A stretch of DNA of 64,000 nucleotides, taken from contig NZ_CP132230.1 of NCBI RefSeq assembly GCF_030732225.1, positions 2,041,001-2,105,000 on the forward strand. The letters are read 5' to 3'. The notes below the pieces were generated by a model. That model had not been told where the DNA came from. It saw only the letters and a program-made list of their open reading frames with translations, and did no database searches. The position numbers and the translations under genes are program-made. Below are positions 8,330 to 17,591 of this stretch, in pieces (position 1 is the stretch's first letter; each line of letters opens with the position of its first letter). The stretch is from Streptococcus iniae (GTDB taxonomy: Bacteria > Bacillota > Bacilli > Lactobacillales > Streptococcaceae).

Positions 8330-9763
8330 TTATTGAGCCTCACCACGATAGTAAGCTTCTTTATCTTTAGCTTTTGCATATTGCAATTGAGGAATGGCTA
8401 AGAAGAAGAGACATACTAGAGCATATCCTGCAATACCTAGGTATTTGAAGGCGTAACCAAATGCTAACCACGGGAATTCAAAGTCGATGTTTCCATGGTA
8501 ACCACCTGCAAGTCCTAGAAGACCTACAGCCACAGCTCCAAGCGCTACTTGAATAACACCTGATAGGAATGACAAGATAACTGCTGCTTTCCAACCACCA
8601 CGTTTATCAGCAAAAACTGCGATAGCAGCATTATCAAAGAATACTGGAACGAATCCTGTGATGATTAGGATTGGGTTTTTAAAGACAACCAACAATGCGA
8701 TGGTTACCAATTGCCCGATAAGACCAAATGCAAACCCTGAAAGTACACCGTTTGATGAACCAAATCCGTATGAAGCGGCAACGTCAACAGCTGGGAATGA
8801 TCCAGGAAGTAATTTGTTTGAGATACCTTGGAAGGCATTTGTTAATTCTGCAACAAACATTCTAACACCTTGCATCAAGATGAAGAGATAAACTGAGAAT
8901 GTTAGTGATGTTTGAAGAATGTACATGAAGAAGGCTTGTTTTACTGGGACATATGCTCCAGGACCGATTAATTTCACGTTAGACATGATTTCTGGACCAA
9001 GGAGAGCAAGAATACCACCAAAGAAAACTAACATTAATGTTGCGGATGCAACAACAGTATCGTGGAAGATGCTTAAGAATGTTGGTAATTTTAAGTTGTC
9101 AAGATTTTCTTCTTTTTTACCAAAGAATGGAGCTACTTTGTCAACAAACCAGATGGCAAATTGTTGTTGGTGACCAATAGCAAATCCGCCACCACCTGTT
9201 AAGCGTTGTGTTGCTTCAACAGTCATGTTTGAACTTACTGCCCAATATAGACCACAGATAATACCTACTGCCCAAGCGCCATAAGCATTTTGGAATTGAG
9301 GAATTAAAAGAAGTACAAATACTGAGATGGTTGCTGCTTGTTGCACCATGATATGCCCTGTAATGAAAAGTGTACGAACCTTTGTAACTTTACGAAGAGC
9401 TACAAGAAGTAAGTTTACTCCAAAACCAATTAATAGTGCTGTTGTTGCAACACTAATGAATCCCATACCTTCTAATTTAGCATTTGCTGCTGCAAGCCCA
9501 AAGTAAGGGTCAATAACAGCTGCTTCTAATTTGAATTTTGCAGCTAATGCAACAAGAATAGGACGGAAAGTATTAACAAGCCCACCTGCTCCGACGTTCA
9601 AAATCAGATACCCAACGGTTGCTTTTATAAAGCCTGCAAAAACTTCGTGTATCGGTTTATTAAGTAACAAATACCCAATAAGTACCAATAGACCTACGAA
9701 GAAGGCTGGATTCTGCAAAATGTTTTGTGAGAACCAGTTTAGGGGAGCTAGGAACATATCCAT
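8330..9763 (-). CDS. ulaA: PTS ascorbate-specific EIIC component
   Basis: A 477-residue polytopic membrane protein of the SgaT/UlaA family that imports L-ascorbate with concomitant phosphorylation. It is hydrophobic throughout, with the family sequence LGLAGGYHGNIDFEFPW near the C-terminus. It heads the operon and is preceded by a TATAAT box with a cre-like site in the spacer. A distant paralogue is encoded at 49968-51314 in this window. Confidence 0.93.
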   Translation of the reverse strand: MDMFLAPLNWFSQNILQNPAFFVGLLVLIGYLLLNKPIHEVFAGFIKATVGYLILNVGAGGLVNTFRPILVALAAKFKLEAAVIDPYFGLAAANAKLEGMGFISVATTALLIGFGVNLLLVALRKVTKVRTLFITGHIMVQQAATISVFVLLLIPQFQNAYGAWAVGIICGLYWAVSSNMTVEATQRLTGGGGFAIGHQQQFAIWFVDKVAPFFGKKEENLDNLKLPTFLSIFHDTVVASATLMLVFFGGILALLGPEIMSNVKLIGPGAYVPVKQAFFMYILQTSLTFSVYLFILMQGVRMFVAELTNAFQGISNKLLPGSFPAVDVAASYGFGSSNGVLSGFAFGLIGQLVTIALLVVFKNPILIITGFVPVFFDNAAIAVFADKRGGWKAAVILSFLSGVIQVALGAVAVGLLGLAGGYHGNIDFEFPWLAFGYAFKYLGIAGYALVCLFFLAIPQLQYAKAKDKEAYYRGEAQ

Positions 9764-9812
9764 GACGACTACCTCTTTTCAAAGTTTTAATAATGTGTTT
9801 CTTTATAAATTT

Positions 9813-9841
9813 ATTATATTTTGTGTAAGCGTTTTAAAAAA
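9813..9841 (-). promoter_or_regulatory. ula promoter region with overlapping cre-like site
   Basis: A TATAAT box (minus strand, 9813-9818) lacks a good -35, suggesting activator dependence. A cre-like sequence with core TGTAAGCG (9823-9837, two mismatches to consensus) lies in the spacer, where CcpA would block polymerase. Confidence 0.5.
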
Positions 9842-9905
9842 GACCAAGTATCACACATTTAAGTGTTCAAAATTAGACTTGATTCCATTTTTCTAACAAC
9901 CACAC

Positions 9906-9942
9906 AAAAAAGACCCTGGCCCTATTGGCTCACAGTCTCTTC
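9906..9942 (-). terminator. Probable terminator of the glycerate kinase gene
   Basis: An imperfect inverted repeat (AGACTGTGAGCC / GGCCAGGGTCT on the minus strand) followed by six T residues, just after the stop codon at 9949. Confidence 0.55.
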
Positions 9943-9948
9943 ATTTTT

Positions 9949-11010
9949 TTATAAATAACGGGTCTTCATAAGATTGCTAACCAAGGCTTTTAGATTAGAC
10001 AAAGTAGTCTTGTTATCAAGAGCCTCCTTGAGGCTTAAACACTTGCGTTGAATAGCAAAAGTAGCTAAAAATTCCTCACTGACGTTTGAGTCATCCTCCA
10101 CAGACCCACAAAGGGCTATGGTTGGACACTGGTATTTTTGTCCCATACGACTGATAGCCACAGGCACCTTACCCGCTTTACTTTGGCCATCAAGTTTCCC
10201 TTCTCCCGTTAGGATTAAATCAGCGTCAGCCATTTCTTTCTCCAAGCCCAATAGGGCTGCTATGGTGTCAAAACCCGGTAAAATCTCACCACCCAAAATA
10301 GCAATGGCTCCGCCCATTCCACCAGCAGCACCAGATCCAGCAACCTTCTGTAAGTTTAACCCCCTACAAGTTTTCACACGCTCAACAAAAGCCTGAGCTT
10401 CTTGGTCCATTGTTTCTATCTGTTTCGGGCTTCCACCTTTTTGAGGCCCGAAAATCTTGGCAAAGCCTGTTGAGCCAGCATAGGGATTTGTAACATCAGC
10501 TAAAGCATGTATCTTAGTTTTCTTCAGAATACCAGGCTCAGTCAGTTGACAAGTGGTCACATCAAAAGACAAACTCTCTAAAAATCCACGACCACCATCT
10601 GAACTGCCACTTCCTCCAAGACCAATAAATAGTTCTTGACACCCCTTATCAATAGCATCAAGGCATAAGGCACCCAGTCCAAAACTAGTGGCCTGACTAA
10701 AAGACTCCTGACTAGGGGTGATTTTATCAATACCAATAACTTTAGCCGATTCAATAAAAGCCCTGTCCCCCATTTTAAGGTAGGGTGCCATTATCGCACG
10801 CCCCATTAAATCAGTTGTTGAAACCTTCTCAATCTTAGCTTGACACTTATCAGCCAAGGCTTCCATAGTGCCTTCACCACCGTCAGCAATAGAAAAGGTC
10901 TCGACATCTGCATTTGGCAGAACCTCTAAAACAGCTTCTTTGGCTGCTAAATTCAACTGTTTTGAAGGAGCTGCCCCCTTAAAAGAATCAATTGCAATAA
11001 TGATTTTCAT
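9949..11010 (-). CDS. Glycerate kinase
   Basis: A 353-residue enzyme of glycerate kinase family 1 (GarK/GlxK), which phosphorylates D-glycerate with ATP to feed lower glycolysis. Clear family sequences are the N-terminal MKIIIAIDSFKG, ADGGEGTMEAL near residue 45, GLGGSGSSDGG near 150 and LTGEGKLDGQS near 260. An ATG three codons upstream also exists, but the one at 11010 matches the family N-terminus. It stands alone between terminators, next to leuS. Confidence 0.92.
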   Translation of the reverse strand: MKIIIAIDSFKGAAPSKQLNLAAKEAVLEVLPNADVETFSIADGGEGTMEALADKCQAKIEKVSTTDLMGRAIMAPYLKMGDRAFIESAKVIGIDKITPSQESFSQATSFGLGALCLDAIDKGCQELFIGLGGSGSSDGGRGFLESLSFDVTTCQLTEPGILKKTKIHALADVTNPYAGSTGFAKIFGPQKGGSPKQIETMDQEAQAFVERVKTCRGLNLQKVAGSGAAGGMGGAIAILGGEILPGFDTIAALLGLEKEMADADLILTGEGKLDGQSKAGKVPVAISRMGQKYQCPTIALCGSVEDDSNVSEEFLATFAIQRKCLSLKEALDNKTTLSNLKALVSNLMKTRYL

Positions 11011-11041
11011 ACTTGTCATCCCACTTATTCTTGCCTAGCAA

Positions 11042-11061
11042 AAAAACACCGAAGTGTTTTT
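11042..11061 (-). terminator. leuS terminator
   Basis: A perfect 8-bp stem AAAAACAC / GTGTTTTT closed by a TTCG tetraloop on the minus strand, followed by more T residues; a textbook intrinsic terminator. Confidence 0.88.
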
Positions 11062-11083
11062 CTACTATAAATTGTCACATTTC

Positions 11084-13585
11084 TTATTTAACAACGATAT
11101 TAACCAGTTTATTTGGAACAACAATGACTTTAACAATGTCTTTGCCTGCAATTTCAGCTTGCACTTTGTCGTGTGATAGGGCAATTCTTTCAAGTTCTTC
11201 TTTGGCTAGATCTTTAGCAACGACTAATTTAGCTTTGACTTTTCCTTTGATTTGAACAACAATTTCAACATCATTTTCCACTAGTTTTGCCTCATCCCAA
11301 ACTGGCCAAGCCACATGTGAGATGGATTCTTGTGAGTCTGTAAGGATTTGCCATAATTCCTCACCCAAGTGTGGTGCAAATGGGGCAATTAATTGGACAA
11401 AGCCTTTGGCATAGTCTGCAAAAAGGCGGTCTTCCTTATTAGCTGCATTCACAAAGACCATGAGTTGTGCAATGGCTGTGTTGAACTTCATGGCTTCCAC
11501 TTGTTCAGTAACAGCTTTAACCGTTTCATGGTAAACCTTATCTAAAGCACCACTATTTTCCGTAACAATTGTTTTACTTGTGATCAGACGGTAAACACGG
11601 TCTAGGAATTTACGAGAGCCCTCAAGGCCTTCTTCTGACCAAGCAATGGAAGCATCAAGTGGTCCCATGAACATTTCATAAACACGAAGGGTATCTGCAC
11701 CGTAGGCTTCAACCACATCATCTGGATTAACAACATTCTTAAGGGATTTAGACATTTTAGCTGGTGCTTGTTCTAGCTCTTCACCAGTTTCCATATGGAA
11801 GAAGCTGCCGTCACGTTTTTCAACCTTATCAGTCGCAACAAGAGCCCCACGGCCATCACGATAGCTTGTCCCTAAAATCATTCCTTGGTTAAAGAGTTTT
11901 TGGAAGGGTTCTTTGGTTGGCACAACGCCCAAATCATAAAGGACTTTATGCCAGAAACGCGCGTAAAGCAAATGAAGAACAGCATGTTCTGCTCCGCCGA
12001 CATAAATATCCACTGGCAACCATTGTTTCAGCAGTTCTGGATCTGCTAAAGCGTGATCGTTATGTGGGTCGATGTAACGAAGGTAGTACCAACTTGATCC
12101 TGCCCATTGTGGCATCGTGTTGGTTTCACGACGCCCCTTAACACCATCTTCACGGACAACTTCTAACCAGTCTGTTAAATTGGCAAGTGGTGATTCACCT
12201 GTCCCTGAAGGACGGATGTCTTTCGTTACTGGTAATACAAGTGGCAAGTCACCTTCAGGAACGGCTGTAGAAGTGCCATCCTCCCAGTGAATAATTGGAA
12301 TTGGTTCTCCCCAATAACGTTGACGAGAAAAGAGCCAATCACGAAGTCTGTAGGTGATTTTTTCTTGACCAACACCATTTTCTTCTAGCCAAGCAATCAT
12401 CTTAGCCATGGCTTGCGCCTTATCAAGGCCATTTAAGAATTCAGAATTGATGTGAACACCATCCTCAGTATATGGTGCTTCATCAACATTGCCACCTTCA
12501 AGAACAGCAATGATATCTAAGTTAAATTGTTTTGCAAAGTCCCAGTCACGGTCATCGTGAGCTGGCACAGCCATAATAGCCCCTGTTCCATAACTTGCAA
12601 GGACATAATCTGCAATCCAGATTGGCATTTCTTTACCATTAACTGGGTTGATGGCATAACTGCCTGTCCAAACACCTGTTTTTTCTTTTGCTAGGTCTGT
12701 ACGAGCCAAATCTGATTTCAAGCTGGCTTGGCGTTTGTATTCTGCGACCGCTTCTGCTTGCTCTTTACTTGTAATAGCATCGACAAGCGCATGCTCAGGG
12801 GCAAGAACAGCATATGTTGCACCAAACAAAGTGTCAGGACGAGTGGTAAAGACAGTGAATTCTTGGTCAGAATCTTTGATTTTGAACGTCACATTGGCAC
12901 CACTTGATTTTCCAATCCAGTTACGTTGCATGTCTTTAATAGATTCTGGCCAGTCCACTTCTTCTAAATCTTCTAAAAGACGTTCTGCATAGGCTGTGAT
13001 TTTAAGCATCCATTGGCGCATAGGTTTACGAACTACTGGATAGCCGCCACGTTCTGAAGTCCCATCTGGCAAGACTTCTTCGTTGGCAATAGCTGTTCCA
13101 AGTTCTTCAACCCAGTTAACTGGAACTTCTGCTTCATAGGCTAAGCCTTTTTCATAGAGTTTTGTGAAAATCCATTGGGTCCATTTGTAGTAGTTAGGAT
13201 CAGTCGTGTTGACTTCGCGGTCCCAGTCATATGAGAAGCCAAGAGCATTAATTTGACGTTTGAAGTTAGCGATGTTTTCTGCTGTGAAATCTGCAGGATC
13301 ATTTCCTGTGTCCATTGCATATTGTTCAGCTGGAAGTCCAAAGGCATCCCATCCCATTGGATGAAGGACATTGTAGCCTTGTGCACGTTTGAAACGACTC
13401 AAAATATCAGTAGCTGTGTAGCCTTCTGGGTGTCCTACGTGTAGACCAGCTCCTGAAGGGTATGGAAACATGTCTAAGGCATAAAATTTAGGTTTACTGG
13501 TATCCATGCCAGTTTTAAAGGTATGTTTATCAGCCCAAAATGCTTGCCATTTGGGTTCAATGTCTTTGTGATTGTAAAATGTCAT
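11084..13585 (-). CDS. leuS: Leucyl-tRNA synthetase
   Basis: An 833-residue class I aminoacyl-tRNA synthetase that charges tRNA-Leu. The HIGH-type signature is H49-V-G-H52 in [11 protein letters not shown], and KMSKS lies near residue 610 ([10 protein letters not shown]). The editing (CP1) domain, with [12 protein letters not shown] near 250, separates the catalytic halves. Length is normal. No T-box leader is recognisable in the 138-base upstream gap. It is monocistronic with its own terminator. Confidence 0.97.
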   Translation of the reverse strand: MTFYNHKDIEPKWQAFWADKHTFKTGMDTSKPKFYALDMFPYPSGAGLHVGHPEGYTATDILSRFKRAQGYNVLHPMGWDAFGLPAEQYAMDTGNDPADFTAENIANFKRQINALGFSYDWDREVNTTDPNYYKWTQWIFTKLYEKGLAYEAEVPVNWVEELGTAIANEEVLPDGTSERGGYPVVRKPMRQWMLKITAYAERLLEDLEEVDWPESIKDMQRNWIGKSSGANVTFKIKDSDQEFTVFTTRPDTLFGATYAVLAPEHALVDAITSKEQAEAVAEYKRQASLKSDLARTDLAKEKTGVWTGSYAINPVNGKEMPIWIADYVLASYGTGAIMAVPAHDDRDWDFAKQFNLDIIAVLEGGNVDEAPYTEDGVHINSEFLNGLDKAQAMAKMIAWLEENGVGQEKITYRLRDWLFSRQRYWGEPIPIIHWEDGTSTAVPEGDLPLVLPVTKDIRPSGTGESPLANLTDWLEVVREDGVKGRRETNTMPQWAGSSWYYLRYIDPHNDHALADPELLKQWLPVDIYVGGAEHAVLHLLYARFWHKVLYDLGVVPTKEPFQKLFNQGMILGTSYRDGRGALVATDKVEKRDGSFFHMETGEELEQAPAKMSKSLKNVVNPDDVVEAYGADTLRVYEMFMGPLDASIAWSEEGLEGSRKFLDRVYRLITSKTIVTENSGALDKVYHETVKAVTEQVEAMKFNTAIAQLMVFVNAANKEDRLFADYAKGFVQLIAPFAPHLGEELWQILTDSQESISHVAWPVWDEAKLVENDVEIVVQIKGKVKAKLVVAKDLAKEELERIALSHDKVQAEIAGKDIVKVIVVPNKLVNIVVK

Positions 13586-13687
13586 GTGAATTCTCCCATG
13601 TAAAAATGTCTAGTATCTTTTATTATAGCATGAAAACACACATTTGGGTAATGCGCTTTAGTTATTATCACTAGACAAATAGTAGGC

Positions 13688-13717
13688 AAAAATCTCCCCG
13701 CTAATTCAGTGAGGAGA
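13688..13717 (-). terminator. Terminator of the YheO-type regulator gene
   Basis: Minus-strand TCTCCTC pairs with GGGGAGA across an 11-base loop and is followed by TTTTTG; it starts 7 bases past the stop codon. Confidence 0.6.
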
Positions 13718-13723
13718 CCTTTC

Positions 13724-14413
13724 TTATTTGGTTGTTGTGTCATCTTCTTGTTTAACAATTTGGATGTACTTGTAAATGCTAACTTCTGACATTCGAAACG
13801 CTTCTGCTACTTTTGACACTGCGTCTTTTAGGTCAAAAAATCCCTTTTCATAAAGCGAGCGAACAATGGCAATTTTTTCACCACGGGTCAGATTATACTT
13901 GCGCAAATCCTTCCCTTGGGTTTCTCTGACAATGGCTGCTTCAATCAAGTTGTCAGCGGTAGAATAAAAGTTTTCAACAATGCCTTCATTGCTATTTGAA
14001 TGATCCGAATCATGTGGATAGATCGCTTCGTTAATGGTTTCCAAACTAGACTCAAAAAGATGTTTTAAGCTCACCAATTTAGACCTGTCAGAATTAATAC
14101 AAATCATCCCCAAGAGATTATTAGCATCATCTTTAATGAAAAAACTAGATGAGTACAAGTCACTTCCTTGGATGGTTTTAGTCCTGTAGTTCACTAGGTA
14201 GTCTTTTTCCTGATAAACTTTATTTTTGAGCACTTCAAAAACAAAATCTGTTGCAGGTGCACCAATTTCACGTCCTGATAAATTATTTTGGATATAAACT
14301 ACCGAATGATCTAAACCTTCACTAAAATCCTGTAAAACAATTTCCGAATCTTTCCCTAAAACTTTAGCTAAAAAGTCCATCAAAGGAATATAAGACTTTA
14401 ATTTTGAATGCAT
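13724..14413 (-). CDS. YheO/DauR-like PAS and helix-turn-helix regulator
   Basis: A 229-residue predicted transcription factor. Residues about 5-115 resemble the YheO-like PAS domain (IVLQDFSEGLDHSVVYIQN, with FFIKDDANNLLGMICIN), and residues about 165-222 form the associated HTH domain (LTRGEKIAIVRSLYEKG ... VSIYKYIQ). The ATG at 14413 is chosen because GGAGGT precedes it at ideal spacing; the longer frame begins with TTG inside that site. Relatives control amino-acid catabolism (for example DauR, D-arginine). It lies just downstream of amino-acid genes and may regulate them. Confidence 0.78.
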   Translation of the reverse strand: MHSKLKSYIPLMDFLAKVLGKDSEIVLQDFSEGLDHSVVYIQNNLSGREIGAPATDFVFEVLKNKVYQEKDYLVNYRTKTIQGSDLYSSSFFIKDDANNLLGMICINSDRSKLVSLKHLFESSLETINEAIYPHDSDHSNSNEGIVENFYSTADNLIEAAIVRETQGKDLRKYNLTRGEKIAIVRSLYEKGFFDLKDAVSKVAEAFRMSEVSIYKYIQIVKQEDDTTTK

Positions 14414-14513
14414 ACTTACCTCCAATATAGTTGTATCATATCCCTCTCTAAATCACAATTGTTTATGCTCTAAAAGTAGCCATTTTTTTCGTTTTGAAGT
14501 AAAAACATGACCC

Positions 14514-15923
14514 TTAACACACCAAGTCAACAAATGCTCTGGCATACATTGCTGTTGCCTTTAGCAAATCCTCTACGACAATATGTTCATTTGCCTGATG
14601 CATGGTGTCAACAGCTTCTGGAAAAAGTGCTCCAAAAGCCACTCCTTCTGGCATAAGACGGGCATATGTTGCACCACCAATAACCCGTTCATAAGCTGGT
14701 AATTTTGTTTGCTCATGATAAATCTTAAGAAGGCTTTGAACCATAGGATGTTCTTCACTAACATAATGCGGCTTTTGTTTTTCCTCGATAAACACATTAC
14801 AAAGACTAGTCGAGTAGCCTTTTACAAGCAAATCTCTTGCCACTGAAACATCAAAGCCTTTTGGATAACGGAGGTTAATTCTAATGTGTGCGACGTCTTG
14901 TGCTTTATAGGAAATGATCCCCGGGTTTAATGTCATCTGTCCCATTTGGGGATCACTGTAGGCAAGACCAAACCCTTGTCCAAAATAATCTAAATGCAAG
15001 TCTTTCCCTAACACAGTGAGAAATTCCTGAGCATAGGGTCCCCAAAAACTATAACCTGAAAGAAAGGCTGCTAAATAGGTTGCGGCATTGTGTCCTGCTT
15101 CTGGTTTTGAGCCATGGGCCGACTTGCCTTTAAGTTGAAGAATTAGTTTGTTTTGAGACCACGAAACCTGACCTTGCAAGAAGTCATAAGATGCCACAAA
15201 ATCCTCAAAAGACCTAGCAATAGCAGCTAAACCTTGTCCTGAAATCTCAGCTTCAGCCCTGTCTGCAACCATATTTTCACGCTGCCCTGCTTCAAAACTT
15301 TCTAAGGTCACTGCAGCTTTTTCATCTTTTTGACACTGCCACTCAAAGACCACACTACCATTTCCTTTTTCACCATTGACAATCGGGAAATAAGCATCTG
15401 GAACAAAGCCAATTTTAGGAATTGGGCAAATGCTTTGGTAGTAATTCAAGCATTTCCAATCACTTTCTTCATCCGTCCCAACAATCAGACGCACTTTCTT
15501 TTTGGGAATAAAGCCTTTTTCTTTTAAAAGTTTCATGGCAAAAAAGGCTGCAACCAATGGTCCTTTATCATCTAAAGCCCCTCTAGCAAAGAGTTTTCCG
15601 TCTCTATATGTTGGTGTAAATGGGTCTGATTCCCAGCCATCACCGACAGGAACAACATCTAGATGCCCCATGACTCCAAATAAGTCTTCACCTTGCCCCC
15701 AATCCAGATGTGCAACAATATTCCCAAAAGATTCTTGGGCAAAACCTGCCTCTTCTGACATCTTTAAAAACTCATCTAAAGCCTGTTTAGGCCCTGGTCC
15801 TACTGGACACTCCTTACTGGCTAAGTGATCTTCTCTGACGGATGGAATTACTAGCAGGCGCTCAACATCTGCTAACAAGTCTTCTTTTCGTAGCAAAACT
15901 TCTTGATACCAATTTTCTGTCAT
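14514..15923 (-). CDS. pepV: M20-family dipeptidase, PepV-like
   Basis: A 469-residue zinc dipeptidase, cytoplasmic, releasing amino acids from dipeptides. Metal and catalytic residues are visible: H87-x-D89 in GHLDVVPVGDGW, D119 in ARGALDDKG, E152-E153 in GTDEESDW and a C-terminal histidine in DTMHQANEH. The length fits PepV. It lies downstream of the cystathionine-lyase-like gene but a terminator stands between them, so it is probably a separate unit. Its substrate range could include N-acyl or gamma-glutamyl compounds. Confidence 0.85.
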   Translation of the reverse strand: MTENWYQEVLLRKEDLLADVERLLVIPSVREDHLASKECPVGPGPKQALDEFLKMSEEAGFAQESFGNIVAHLDWGQGEDLFGVMGHLDVVPVGDGWESDPFTPTYRDGKLFARGALDDKGPLVAAFFAMKLLKEKGFIPKKKVRLIVGTDEESDWKCLNYYQSICPIPKIGFVPDAYFPIVNGEKGNGSVVFEWQCQKDEKAAVTLESFEAGQRENMVADRAEAEISGQGLAAIARSFEDFVASYDFLQGQVSWSQNKLILQLKGKSAHGSKPEAGHNAATYLAAFLSGYSFWGPYAQEFLTVLGKDLHLDYFGQGFGLAYSDPQMGQMTLNPGIISYKAQDVAHIRINLRYPKGFDVSVARDLLVKGYSTSLCNVFIEEKQKPHYVSEEHPMVQSLLKIYHEQTKLPAYERVIGGATYARLMPEGVAFGALFPEAVDTMHQANEHIVVEDLLKATAMYARAFVDLVC

Positions 15924-15989
15924 ATGTCCTTCAATTCTAAGTGGATTTTTTCTGTTTTTGATTACCTAATCCACACGATAATCTAAAGA

Positions 15990-16033
15990 GAAAAGCCCAG
16001 AGTCCTGCACTAACAGCAAGCATCTGGACTAGT
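15990..16033 (-). terminator. Terminator of the lyase/RidA/permease operon
   Basis: Minus-strand AGTCCAGA pairs with TCTGGGCT (one G-T), followed by TTTTCT; the loop holds a further TGC/GCA pairing. It begins right after the stop at 16036. Confidence 0.6.
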
Positions 16034-16035
16034 CT

Positions 16036-17175
16036 TTAAAATGCTAAAGCTTGTTCAAAATCAGCCAATAAATCTTCACTATTTTCAATACCACATGACA
16101 AGCGTAGCAGACCATCAACAACTCCTTGTTCAAGACGTTCTTCTGGTGATAAGCAGGCATGTGACATGGTTGCAGGGTGAGAAATAATAGACTCTACCCC
16201 TCCCAAACTAACGGCTAAAATCGGTAATTTAATACGATGGGTAAAGGTCATTAAGTCTTCTTTAGAAGCAAGTTCAAAAGAAAGGACTGCCCCACCATTT
16301 GCTGCTTGTTGCATATGAACAGCATGATTTTTATGCGATGCCAAGCCAGGGTAATGCACCTTCTTGATTTTAGGGTGTTGCTCTAAAAATTCGGCTAAAA
16401 TACCAGCATTTTTCACAGCTTCTTTCATTCGAATTCCCATGGTTTTCATGCCACGCAAAATCAACCAAGCATCCTCTACACCTAAAATGGCCCCAAAATT
16501 CTTTTGATACAATTTTAATTGCCCATAAATAGCTTCATGATTAGTAGCTACTAAACCTGCCACAACATCACTATGGCCGTTGATAAATTTAGTAACACTT
16601 TCAACCACAATATCAACACCCAAGGATAGGGTATCTTGATAAAGTGTTGTCATAAAGGTATTATCAGCCACTGTTAATAGGTTATTTTCTTTAGCCAATG
16701 CCACTAAAGCTTTAATGTCACAAACTTTTAAGAGTGGATTTGAAGGGGTTTCCAAATAAATCATTTTAGTGTTGGGACGAATAGCTCTCTTAACAGCTTC
16801 TATATCAGCCATATCCACAAAGCTTGTTGCAATGTCATAGTTTGGTAAGACAGCATTTGCAAATTGACAAGTCCCACCATAAACTTCAATTGGCAAAATC
16901 ACATGGTCTCCTGTTTTAAGTAACATCAAGACATTTGAAATTGCTGCCATACCTGATGCATAGGCCAAAGCAAATTGAGCTTTTTCTAAACAAGCTAAGC
17001 CACCTTCTAAAGCATCTGTGGTTGGATTAGAAAAACGTGTGTAAAGGTATTTTTGATCCTCACAGTAAAGCTCTGAATTATTAAAGGTTGAGGTTTGGTA
17101 AATAGGTACCGAAGCTGCACCAGTGTATTCATCAATGACTGTGTAGCCATGAAGAAGCATGGTATTTTCTTTCAT
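16036..17175 (-). CDS. Cys/Met metabolism PLP-dependent lyase (MetB/MetC family)
   Basis: A 379-residue pyridoxal-phosphate enzyme of the trans-sulfuration family (cystathionine gamma-synthase, beta-/gamma-lyase or methionine gamma-lyase). The PLP lysine is K196 in ESVTKFINGHSD; YTRFSNPT near 45 and YASGMAAIS near 72 are family signatures. The reaction cannot be chosen from sequence alone. GGAGGTG lies before the ATG at 17175, 2 bases after the ridA stop. Co-transcription with RidA, which destroys enamine/imine by-products of PLP lyases, favours a lyase over a synthase. Confidence 0.85.
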   Translation of the reverse strand: MKENTMLLHGYTVIDEYTGAASVPIYQTSTFNNSELYCEDQKYLYTRFSNPTTDALEGGLACLEKAQFALAYASGMAAISNVLMLLKTGDHVILPIEVYGGTCQFANAVLPNYDIATSFVDMADIEAVKRAIRPNTKMIYLETPSNPLLKVCDIKALVALAKENNLLTVADNTFMTTLYQDTLSLGVDIVVESVTKFINGHSDVVAGLVATNHEAIYGQLKLYQKNFGAILGVEDAWLILRGMKTMGIRMKEAVKNAGILAEFLEQHPKIKKVHYPGLASHKNHAVHMQQAANGGAVLSFELASKEDLMTFTHRIKLPILAVSLGGVESIISHPATMSHACLSPEERLEQGVVDGLLRLSCGIENSEDLLADFEQALAF

Positions 17176-17177
17176 GC

Positions 17178-17558
17178 TTACACCTCCGCGATAGCTTCAA
17201 TCTCAACAAGAGCTCCCATTGGTAATTTGCCCACTTCAAAAGCTGTTCTAGCTGGGAACCCTTCTGTGAAGAAGCCTTGGTAAACAGCATTAAAGGCAGC
17301 AAAATCTGCAATGTCGGCAAGATAGACTGTGGTTTTAACAACTGCCTGCATGGAAGAGCCATTGTCTTCTAAAATGTGTTTGATATTTGTTAAGGATTGG
17401 TTAACTTGCCATTCAATAGAATCTGGCTGATCAATTTTACCAGTTTCTGCATTAATAGGTAATTGACCTGATGTAAAGATAAGGTTACCTACTTTACTTG
17501 CTGCTGAATAGCTTCCTACTGCTGCTGGAGTCTTGTCACTTGTTAATCGTTGAATCAT
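17178..17558 (-). CDS. RidA-family reactive intermediate deaminase
   Basis: A 126-residue RidA/YjgF protein, normally a trimer that hydrolyses 2-aminoacrylate and related enamines to keto acids. The signature region near the C-terminus (GNLIFTSGQLPINAETG early, KTTVYLADIADFAAFN mid, PARTAFEVGKLPMGALVEIEAIAEV late) includes the key Arg in PARTAFEV. Its position directly before a PLP lyase is functionally coherent. A second, more divergent RidA is encoded at 24756-25136. Confidence 0.9.
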   Translation of the reverse strand: MIQRLTSDKTPAAVGSYSAASKVGNLIFTSGQLPINAETGKIDQPDSIEWQVNQSLTNIKHILEDNGSSMQAVVKTTVYLADIADFAAFNAVYQGFFTEGFPARTAFEVGKLPMGALVEIEAIAEV

Positions 17559-17591
17559 AATTGTCTTCTTTCTAATTTTTTGTCATTTCTA

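Noticed and set aside
12735..12992. Open frames antisense to leuS, groEL, ahpF, tsf and other large genes
   Set aside because: They are shadows of well-supported genes, with no ribosome sites, no recognisable domains and unusual amino-acid composition.
13586..13723. T-box riboswitch before leuS
   Set aside because: The upstream gap lacks the conserved T-box sequence and a terminator/antiterminator pair.
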